Shown: positions 7,802 to 12,806 of the stretch, piece after piece
Numbering within the stretch: position 1 is the first letter of the stretch
Layout of the letters: each line of letters starts with the position of its first letter
NCBI GenBank assembly: GCA_002393815.1
Contig: DGUB01000081.1
Span: 1 to 13,927, forward strand
Direction: 5' to 3'
Source of the DNA: Ruminococcus sp. UBA4321
Lineage (GTDB): Bacteria > Bacillota > Clostridia > Oscillospirales > Ruminococcaceae
DNA: 13,927 nt
The notes under the pieces: model-generated
Told to the model about the DNA's origin: nothing
Database searches by the model: none
The model's input: the letters and a program-made list of their open reading frames with translations, nothing else
Program-made: the position numbers and the translations under genes

Positions 7802-8272
7802 ATGTGGTCAGCTATCAGAAATAAACTCGAAAATTTTTATCTCGCCGATACCCTCAAAGGACATATTCAGTATTTCGTTACTACTTATCGGAACTGCCAC
7901 GACCGAGAGGGGAGAGCTTCTATCCGCTTCGACGGCGAAGAAATCCTTAAAAGCAATTACTTCGATAAACAAGGCACTCACAGCAGAATTTATTATTCTC
8001 ATCAGGCTGACTGGGAAGCTTCCTATCTTCTCGCGGAATCTCAGGGATGCTTCGACCAGAGAAATTTTTATCAGGCGTTTCAGGAGTTCGATAATCAAAG
8101 CATTCAGAAAAGTCTCGTCAGTGACAGCCTGCTTGTCAGAATTTTCGCTGTGCTCGACAGACGCGTCGGAAAACAGGCACTTATTTCTCTTAAAAATCAG
8201 ATGGAACATGAAAACGAAATTTTAAAATTATTTTATCATATCCGGCTCGATGCCGAACAAATTCATTTTTAA
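7802..8272 (+). CDS. SF0329-like family protein (accessory gene 3)
   Basis: The 156-aa product begins MWSAIRNKLENFYLADTLKG and continues with YFVTTYR, HDREGRASIRFDGEEIL, a pattern I recognise as the family usually annotated SF0329, small soluble proteins of unknown role found scattered in accessory regions of many bacteria. The match is in the N-terminal 55 residues (MWS start, LKGxxxYF, TxYRxxHDxxGRxxIxxDGxEIL). The C-terminal half is helical, with DSLLVRIFAVLDRRVGKQALISL, which also reads as family-like. No catalytic motif is evident. ATG 7802 follows AAGAGGTG with 6 nt spacing, within the repeated junction unit. It probably travels with its neighbours as part of an immunity-like gene set; that role is inference. 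Confidence 0.7.
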   Translation: MWSAIRNKLENFYLADTLKGHIQYFVTTYRNCHDREGRASIRFDGEEILKSNYFDKQGTHSRIYYSHQADWEASYLLAESQGCFDQRNFYQAFQEFDNQSIQKSLVSDSLLVRIFAVLDRRVGKQALISLKNQMEHENEILKLFYHIRLDAEQIHF

Positions 8273-8288
8273 TGTTCCACGTGGAACG
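8273..8288. other. parS site 5 (one-base variant)
   Basis: TGTTCCACGTGGAACG: the last base differs from the other copies (A to G), in the outermost and least critical position of the palindrome. It starts at the base after the stop of accessory gene 3 and is followed by T5 and AAGAGGTG. Confidence 0.87.
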
Positions 8289-8308
8289 TTTTTCAAGAGG
8301 TGTGAAAC

Positions 8309-9112
8309 ATGTTTAACATTCACTTTCAATTACAGGAACTTGATAAAATTGTTCCGTGGGGTGACGAAAATCATCAGTCAATGCACTGGTACGGACTTAC
8401 TGACGGCTTGCTATGGATTTCTGCCGGAACACATACTGTCTATGAGTATTCGCAGGATGCACGTGATTTCTGGAATGATGACATAAAATATAATGATTAT
8501 CAAATTTCCAGATTTTTACAGGACTTTTCCGGAACGTTCCCCTTTCTCTGTGAATCCGTTCCAAAAAATATTTATGATAATATTGAAAATTTTATGTCCC
8601 TTACTGATAAATGGAAACTTCTTCATGAAGATTTGCCCGATGATGCCTTTGAGGTCTGGTATGATGAAACTTATTACCCTCTTATAGAATGGTTCTATCA
8701 GCAGAATTCTTTCGATTCCGGTCACCTTGTCGGTGGGTATCAAATTGGCTGTTTCCGCTTTCAGGATAACATTAAGTTCTGGTGGGACAATCACGGGCGT
8801 ACTCTCGAAAACGGCAGACCTATCTGGACTGCTCCTAAAGGCTCTCTTGAACTGCCTTATGCCGATTTTGTTCAGAAAGTGCAGAGATTCTTTGATGCAT
8901 TCTTTCTCGAAATGGACAAACAGGTCGATTCTGCTGTCCGGAAAGACTGGGGAACTGTTCAGTTCGATAAGGAAGAACTTGTGAAACATCATCAGTTCAG
9001 CAGAGAAGCTTTTCAGCAGAAAATTGATGCACTCTCCAAAAATCCTCAATTTCCAAGAGACTGGAATCAGATTTCAGTTCTCTGGCAGAAATGCCTTGAC
9101 GAACTCAAATAA
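8309..9112 (+). CDS. DUF5984-like protein (accessory gene 4)
   Basis: The 267-aa product opens with MFNIHFQLQELDKIVPWG and HWYGLTDGLLWISAG, followed by VYEYS, which fits the DUF5984 pattern as I remember it (hydrophobic start, PWG, then WFGLTDGxYWI). These proteins have no known enzymatic role and are often found among immunity-like genes. A Trp/Phe-rich middle (DFWNDDIKY, EWFYQQNSFDSGHLVGGYQIGCFRF, FWWDNHG) and a helical C-terminus follow; WTAPKGSLELPYADFVQKVQRFFDAF looks like the conserved central part. There is no signal peptide. ATG 8309 follows AAGAGGTG within the fourth junction unit. Its stop is 57 nt before rsmG, and that gap is longer and of different sequence from the four repeated units. 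Confidence 0.72.
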   Translation: MFNIHFQLQELDKIVPWGDENHQSMHWYGLTDGLLWISAGTHTVYEYSQDARDFWNDDIKYNDYQISRFLQDFSGTFPFLCESVPKNIYDNIENFMSLTDKWKLLHEDLPDDAFEVWYDETYYPLIEWFYQQNSFDSGHLVGGYQIGCFRFQDNIKFWWDNHGRTLENGRPIWTAPKGSLELPYADFVQKVQRFFDAFFLEMDKQVDSAVRKDWGTVQFDKEELVKHHQFSREAFQQKIDALSKNPQFPRDWNQISVLWQKCLDELK

Positions 9113-9122
9113 AATTAAATTT

Positions 9123-9138
9123 TGTTCCACGTGGAACA
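9123..9138. other. parS site 6
   Basis: Perfect TGTTCCACGTGGAACA, 10 nt after the stop of accessory gene 4 and 31 nt before the rsmG start, followed by six Ts. It does not share the fixed 36-nt spacer of sites 1, 2, 4 and 5. Confidence 0.93.
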
Positions 9139-9156
9139 TTTTTTGAAATCTTTTAC

Positions 9157-9163
9157 AGGAGGT
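9157..9163 (+). promoter_or_regulatory. Ribosome binding site deciding the rsmG start
   Basis: AGGAGGT with 6 nt to ATG 9170. The frame is open upstream to a TTG inside parS site 6, but that codon has no ribosome binding site, so 9170 is the start. Confidence 0.85.
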
Positions 9164-9169
9164 CTTTTT

Positions 9170-9886
9170 ATGCCAATTCTTCCCGATTTTGAATCCGCTC
9201 AGAATCTCTTTCAGCAATATCAGATTGATGTTCCACGTGGAACATTTCAGAAATTAGAAATCTATGCCGATTTCTTAGTCGAGTATAATCAGCATGTCAA
9301 TCTTACCGCTATCACTGACGGTCAGGAAATTTTAAGAAAACATTTTCTCGACAGTTTTTTGTTATATCACTTCGGAGAACAGTGTTTCCCGGCTTCTGCT
9401 AAAGTTCTTGATATCGGCAGCGGTGCAGGTTTCCCCGGCGTTCCTCTCGCTCTGCTCAAACCTGATTTTCAAATTACTCTGCTCGACAGCTTAAATAAAA
9501 GAATTACTTTTCTGGAACTGCTCAGAGAAAAATTGCAGTGCCATTATATGCCCGTTCACGGTCGCGCCGAAGAACTCGCTAAAACTCATGACTACAGAGA
9601 GAATTTCGACGTTGTCACTGCCCGCGCCGTCGCCGCGCTCCCCATGCTCGCCGAATTCTCCCTCCCTTACGTCAAGCACGGCGGCTTCTGGATTGCTATG
9701 AAAGGCAAGGAAGATATTTCTCCTGCTTTGTCCGCTGTCAAACTCCTCGGCGGTAAACTGGAGCAGACTATTTCCTATCAGCTTCCTGACGGCGATGAAA
9801 GAACTATCTATATCATAAAAAAAATATCGCCCACACCGACAAAATATCCCAGAAAATTTGCTCAGATTAAGCAAAAGCAACTGTAA
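9170..9886 (+). CDS. rsmG: 16S rRNA (guanine527-N7)-methyltransferase RsmG (GidB)
   Basis: RsmG uses S-adenosylmethionine to methylate G527 of 16S rRNA in the 530 loop; its loss gives low-level streptomycin resistance in several bacteria. The 238-aa product has the usual length. The family helix EYNQHVNLTAI (about 41-51), the SAM-binding motif VLDIGSGAGFPGVPLA (about 78-93), LLDSLNKRITFLE (about 105-117), and the RAVAALP region (about 147-153) are all present. The start at ATG 9170 is set by AGGAGGT. A parS copy (9229-9244) lies in the N-terminal part and is translated VPRGT within DVPRGTFQKL. The 5' portion is AT-rich like the accessory genes, whereas the 3' part resembles mnmG in composition. 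A strong terminator follows 20 nt after the stop. Confidence 0.94.
   Translation: MPILPDFESAQNLFQQYQIDVPRGTFQKLEIYADFLVEYNQHVNLTAITDGQEILRKHFLDSFLLYHFGEQCFPASAKVLDIGSGAGFPGVPLALLKPDFQITLLDSLNKRITFLELLREKLQCHYMPVHGRAEELAKTHDYRENFDVVTARAVAALPMLAEFSLPYVKHGGFWIAMKGKEDISPALSAVKLLGGKLEQTISYQLPDGDERTIYIIKKISPTPTKYPRKFAQIKQKQL
9229..9244. other. parS site 7, inside rsmG
   Basis: Perfect TGTTCCACGTGGAACA read as (GA)T GTT CCA CGT GGA ACA, giving Val-Pro-Arg-Gly-Thr. It lies near the N-terminus, before the conserved methyltransferase core, where sequence is free to vary. Confidence 0.93.
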
Positions 9887-9906
9887 AAAAAGACGAATAT
9901 GTTCGG

Positions 9907-9944
9907 AAATCCGTTATTTTCAAAAGAAATAACGGATTTTTTTT
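9907..9944 (+). terminator. Strong rho-independent terminator after rsmG
   Basis: A perfect 13-bp inverted repeat (AAATCCGTTATTT, 9907-9919; AAATAACGGATTT, 9927-9939) with a 7-nt loop runs into eight Ts (9937-9944). It separates the mnmE-mnmG-accessory-rsmG unit from noc, which has its own promoter directly downstream. Confidence 0.93.
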
Positions 9945-9945
9945 A

Positions 9946-9974
9946 TGGCAATGATTTCCTATATCTGTTATAAT
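9946..9974 (+). promoter_or_regulatory. Probable vegetative promoter of noc (extended -10)
   Basis: TATAAT at 9969-9974 is preceded by TG one base upstream, giving an extended -10 (TGTTATAAT). A weak -35 candidate, TGGCAA (9946-9951), lies 17 bp away. Transcription would start near 9981 and leave a leader of about 50 nt before noc. The position just after a strong terminator supports it. Confidence 0.75.
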
Positions 9975-10033
9975 TAAATTATAGAGAGAACAACAAAACT
10001 TTTTTCCAGAACACCGAAAGGAGATTTTTTCCC

Positions 10034-10858
10034 ATGTCACCTGCTTTTACTGTTCCGAAAGGACAAACCTTTACTGAACAAAAAGTCCTGCATATCCGCA
10101 TTGAGGATATCAGACCCAATCCCCATCAGCCGCGGATTGTCTTCCAGTCCGACGAACTCCGCGCACTCTCTGACAGTATCCGGCAAAACGGCATCCTTCA
10201 GCCCCTTACTGTCCGCCAGTGCGGTGATTTCTATGAACTCATCGCCGGAGAACGCCGTCTCCGCGCTGCCAAAATCGCCGGTCTGCGTTCCGTTCCCTGT
10301 ATCGTTATGGAAATCAATGACCGCAATTCTGCTATTCTCGCCCTCGTCGAAAATATTCAGAGACAAGACCTTAACTATTTTGAAGAAGCTGCCGCACTCG
10401 AAAAATTAATTACTTACTACGGCATGACGCAGGAAGACGCTGCCGTTCAACTCGGACGCGCTCAAAGTACGGTCGCCAATAAGCTCCGCCTTCTCCGGCT
10501 TACCGAAAAAGAAAGAAACTATATCCTCGAAAATCAGCTCACCGAACGCCATGCCCGCGCTCTACTCAAACTCGCAAGCCCTGAAGAACGCATGGACGTT
10601 CTGCAAAAAATTACAAAACTCGGTCTCAATGTCGAGAAAACCGAACTCTTTATCGAAGAAAAAATCAACCATACCAGAGAACAGGAAAACTTCCGCAAAC
10701 GAAGCGTTCTGTTCCGCGATGTGCGCCTGTTTACCAATACGATTCAGAAAGCCGTCGAAACCATGCAGGCTGCCGGCATCTCCGCTGAATCCCAGAAAAT
10801 GCAGTTCTCCGATTATATTGAATACAGAATCCGCATTCCCTTAAATCATAAAGATTGA
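10034..10858 (+). CDS. noc: Nucleoid occlusion protein Noc (ParB/Spo0J paralogue)
   Basis: Noc blocks division-septum assembly over the nucleoid in Bacillus. The 274-aa product is a ParB-fold CTPase. GERRLRA (72-78) and ENIQRQDLNYFEEA (106-119) are the CTP-binding boxes, a helix-turn-helix includes LGRAQSTVANKLRLL (140-154), and TERHARALL follows. The C-terminal part DVRLFTNTIQKAV and YIEYRIRIP match Bacillus Noc. The four positions that separate Noc from ParB specificity read Q144, K150, R155 and R172, close to Noc's Gln-Lys-Lys-Arg and unlike ParB. It should therefore bind Noc sites rather than parS. The N-terminus (MSPAFTVPKGQTFTEQK) shows no obvious amphipathic membrane-binding helix like that of Bacillus Noc, and no upstream start could add one. 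AAAGGAGA lies 9 nt before ATG 10034. Own promoter; soj is separate. Confidence 0.86.
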   Translation: MSPAFTVPKGQTFTEQKVLHIRIEDIRPNPHQPRIVFQSDELRALSDSIRQNGILQPLTVRQCGDFYELIAGERRLRAAKIAGLRSVPCIVMEINDRNSAILALVENIQRQDLNYFEEAAALEKLITYYGMTQEDAAVQLGRAQSTVANKLRLLRLTEKERNYILENQLTERHARALLKLASPEERMDVLQKITKLGLNVEKTELFIEEKINHTREQENFRKRSVLFRDVRLFTNTIQKAVETMQAAGISAESQKMQFSDYIEYRIRIPLNHKD

Positions 10859-10864
10859 TTTTTT

Positions 10865-10880
10865 TGTTCCACGTGAAACA
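10865..10880. other. parS site 8 (Bacillus-type sequence)
   Basis: TGTTCCACGTGAAACA, identical to a common B. subtilis parS sequence and one base from the palindromic copies in this window. It is 6 nt after the noc stop and 9 nt from parS site 9. Confidence 0.93.
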
Positions 10881-10888
10881 TTTCTCCC

Positions 10889-10912
10889 ATGTTCCACGTG
10901 GAACATTTTTTT
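10889..10912 (+). terminator. parS hairpin with T7, possible noc terminator
   Basis: ATGTTCCACGTGGAACAT, the parS 9 palindrome plus one extra pair, is followed by seven Ts. As RNA it can fold to a stem of about 7 bp with an ACGU loop, a compact intrinsic terminator 30 nt after the noc stop and upstream of the soj promoter. A dual role as parS and terminator is inferred. Confidence 0.5.
10890..10905. other. parS site 9
   Basis: Perfect TGTTCCACGTGGAACA; centre-to-centre distance to site 8 is 25 bp. The pair lies 28 bp upstream of the -35 of soj. Confidence 0.93.
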
Positions 10913-10933
10913 CTGCAAAATTTCTAAATTATC

Positions 10934-10962
10934 TTTACAAATCCCCCGAAACATGCTATAAT
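10934..10962 (+). promoter_or_regulatory. Promoter of soj-parB
   Basis: TTTACA (10934-10939), a 17-bp spacer and TATAAT (10957-10962) with TGC in front (extended -10) make a near-consensus vegetative promoter. It lies between the tandem parS sites 8/9 and soj, so ParB bound and spreading there could autoregulate it (inference). Confidence 0.88.
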
Positions 10963-11001
10963 AAAAATACAGTCCAATTCAGAAAGGAGCTATCCCAAAT
11001 T

Positions 11002-11805
11002 ATGGGTAATGTTATCGCTGTCGCCAATCAGAAAGGCGGCGTTGGTAAATCTACTACTACGGTCAATCTTGCCGCTTATCTCGGTTCCAGAGATAAAAAA
11101 ATTCTCTGTATTGATATCGACGCACAGGGCAATTTAACTACCGGTTTCGGTATCCGCAAAAAAGAACTCCAGTATTCTACTTATGAAATCCTTACCGGAA
11201 AAACCAAAATTCAGAATGCTATTATTCAGACCGAATTTGAAAACGTTTCTGTCGTTCCGGCTACCGCTGACCTCGCCGGCGCGGAAATGGAACTCGTCAA
11301 TATGGAACAGCGTTTCAACCGGCTCAAAATGCAGGTGCTTACCGTCAAAGACGACTATGATTTCATCTTTATCGACTGCCCTCCGGCTCTCGGTCAGCTT
11401 ACTCTCAACGGCATGACTGCCGCGGATAAAATCTTAATCCCCATGCTCGCTGAATTCTATGCCCTCGAAGGTTTAACTCAACTCGTCAATACGATGAAAC
11501 TCGTCCGCGCTAATTATAACCCTTCTCTTGATATCCTCGGCATTGTCTTCACCATGTACGACAACCGCCTCAATGTTTCCAGACAGGTCGTCGAAGAAGT
11601 CGAAAAGTATTTCCCGGAAAAAATCTTCCAGACTAAAATTCCCAGAAATGTCCGGCTCTCCGAAGCTCCCAGCTATGGGAAACCTGTTATGTATTACGAT
11701 AAACATTCCAAAGGCACTCTCGCTTACGAATGCCTGGGAAGAGAAGTTCTCGGCGAACCGCTCAGCAGTTTTATGAAACTCCGGATGAATATCGCAAAAG
11801 ATTAA
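11002..11805 (+). CDS. soj: Chromosome-partitioning ATPase Soj (ParA)
   Basis: ParA/Soj dimerises on ATP, binds nucleoid DNA and, stimulated by ParB, drives origin segregation; in Bacillus it also controls DnaA. The 267-aa product has normal length. The deviant Walker A motif KGGVGKST is at 11-18 with the signature first lysine, Walker A' CIDIDAQGN at 36-44 and Walker B FIFIDCPP at 121-128. The C-terminal region with KIPRNVRLSEAPSYGKPVMYYD is typical of chromosomal ParA. The start is ATG 11002: the family begins MGNVIAVANQKGG-like, and AAAGGAG lies 12 nt upstream, slightly distant. The frame is open back to 10855, but that stretch is promoter and parS DNA. parB follows 40 nt downstream without a terminator, so the two form an operon. 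Confidence 0.95.
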   Translation: MGNVIAVANQKGGVGKSTTTVNLAAYLGSRDKKILCIDIDAQGNLTTGFGIRKKELQYSTYEILTGKTKIQNAIIQTEFENVSVVPATADLAGAEMELVNMEQRFNRLKMQVLTVKDDYDFIFIDCPPALGQLTLNGMTAADKILIPMLAEFYALEGLTQLVNTMKLVRANYNPSLDILGIVFTMYDNRLNVSRQVVEEVEKYFPEKIFQTKIPRNVRLSEAPSYGKPVMYYDKHSKGTLAYECLGREVLGEPLSSFMKLRMNIAKD

Positions 11806-11845
11806 TCTTTTATTTTAAAATTTTTACAGAAAGTGATGTGATGTT

Positions 11846-12757
11846 ATGGCAAAAGGCGGTCTCGGCGGCGGTCTCGGCTCTCTCTTTGAAGATAATGCCG
11901 CCGAAATTCAAAGCAAAAAAACAATCCGTTTATCCGATATTGAACCTAACCGCAATCAGCCCCGCAAAAATTTCGACGAAACTGCAATTTCTGCTCTTGC
12001 TGATTCTATCCGCGAACATGGTCTGCTGCAGCCCATTCTTGTCCGTCCTCTCCCGCTCGGCAATTATCAGATTGTCGCCGGCGAACGACGCTGGCGTGCT
12101 GCAAGAATGCTTGGTCTGAGCGAAGTACCTGTTATCGTCCGGGAACTCTCCGATATCGAAACCGCGCAAATCGCCCTTATTGAAAATCTTCAGCGCGAAG
12201 ACCTCAACCCCGTCGAAGAAGCAAAAGCTTTCCAGAAACTTCAGGACGATTTTGGCATGAAACAGGAGGATATCGCCAAAAAAGTCGGCTGTTCACGGAG
12301 TACTGTCACCAATGCACTCCGCCTGCTTAACCTTCCCGAAGAAGTACAGGATTTACTCATCAAAGGCAAAATCTCCGCCGGTCATGCAAAGGCTCTGTGC
12401 AGCTTTGCCGATAAAAAAATGATGATTCAAGCAGCTCAGAAAGCCGCAGAAGGTCAGCTCACTGTCCGGCAGCTCGAAAAATTGGCTTCTGATTCCGATT
12501 CCAAAGACCTGGATACGATTCCTGTTTCTAAAAGCATTTCTTACTTCGGCGAAATCGAACATGCCCTTCATACCAGACTCGGCAGAAAAGTCAAAGTACA
12601 GTTCAAGAAAAACAAAGGCACACTCAGCCTTGAATTCTATGATGAGGAAGACCTTAAACTCCTCGCGGAACTCCTCTCCCCCGATGATGATGACTTCGGC
12701 GGCGCGTTTGAATCTGCCTATGAATATTCAGATGAGTACAAAGAAACTTATGATTAA
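11846..12757 (+). CDS. parB: Chromosome-partitioning protein ParB (Spo0J)
   Basis: ParB binds parS, uses CTP to become a sliding clamp on DNA, recruits SMC/condensin and stimulates ParA. The 303-aa product is of usual length. An N-terminal KGGLGGGLGSLF is the ParA-activating, Gly/Lys motif. CTP-binding boxes are GERRWRA (79-85) and ENLQREDLNPVEEA (113-126). The helix-turn-helix contains VGCSRSTVTNALRLLNLP (147-164), followed by SAGHAKAL. The four specificity positions are R151, A157, N162 and G179; the Arg and Gly match classical ParB and differ from the Noc in this window, so this is the protein expected to read the ten parS sites. The C-terminal dimerisation domain ends in an acidic, Tyr-rich tail. 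The ribosome binding site is weak (AAGTGATG), and no other in-frame start fits better. Confidence 0.95.
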   Translation: MAKGGLGGGLGSLFEDNAAEIQSKKTIRLSDIEPNRNQPRKNFDETAISALADSIREHGLLQPILVRPLPLGNYQIVAGERRWRAARMLGLSEVPVIVRELSDIETAQIALIENLQREDLNPVEEAKAFQKLQDDFGMKQEDIAKKVGCSRSTVTNALRLLNLPEEVQDLLIKGKISAGHAKALCSFADKKMMIQAAQKAAEGQLTVRQLEKLASDSDSKDLDTIPVSKSISYFGEIEHALHTRLGRKVKVQFKKNKGTLSLEFYDEEDLKLLAELLSPDDDDFGGAFESAYEYSDEYKETYD

Positions 12758-12766
12758 TTTTTAAAA

Positions 12767-12782
12767 TGTTCCACGTGGAACA
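12767..12782. other. parS site 10
   Basis: Perfect TGTTCCACGTGGAACA, 9 nt after the parB stop and 24 nt before serS; AAA and TTT flanks extend the palindrome to 22 bp. Only three Ts follow, so it is a poorer terminator candidate than the accessory-block copies. Confidence 0.93.
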
Positions 12783-12806
12783 TTTCACCAGAAAGGATTT
12801 TTTATT

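Larger units (their letters stand above)
6734..8311 (+). repeat. Four copies of a 42-nt stop-parS-RBS-ATG junction unit
   Basis: The junctions at 6734-6775, 7115-7156, 7763-7804 and 8270-8311 each measure exactly 42 nt from the first base of the TAA stop to the last base of the ATG, leaving 36 nt between stop and start. Each holds parS, then T4-5, CAA and a purine-rich ribosome binding site (AAGGTG, AAGGAG or AAGAGGTG). The third and fourth copies differ at only two positions; the first shares all of its first two thirds with the third. The second has parS shifted 2 nt and one fewer T yet keeps the same total length. This is a duplicated intergenic module rather than chance spacing. Confidence 0.9.

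Noticed and set aside
8350..8361. Degenerate parS-like TGTTCCGTGGGG in accessory gene 4
   Set aside because: The central AC is missing and the right arm is wrong; the bases encode the Val-Pro-Trp-Gly expected at this place in the protein family.
8458..8465. CACGTG core in accessory gene 4 as a further parS
   Set aside because: The arms (GATG and ATTT) do not match parS; only the 6-bp core is shared.
6737..9138. Reading the repeated palindromes as integron, dif/Xer or insertion-sequence ends
   Set aside because: The 16-mer is parS by sequence, with parA and parB nearby; there is no integrase, transposase or target-site duplication in the window.
9122..9169. TTG start for rsmG lying inside parS site 6
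   Set aside because: No ribosome binding site precedes it, whereas AGGAGGT precedes ATG 9170.
10855..11001. 49-codon N-terminal extension of soj
   Set aside because: The stretch holds the two parS sites and the promoter with its -10 at 10957-10962, so it cannot be translated from that transcript, and ParA proteins start at the ATG chosen.
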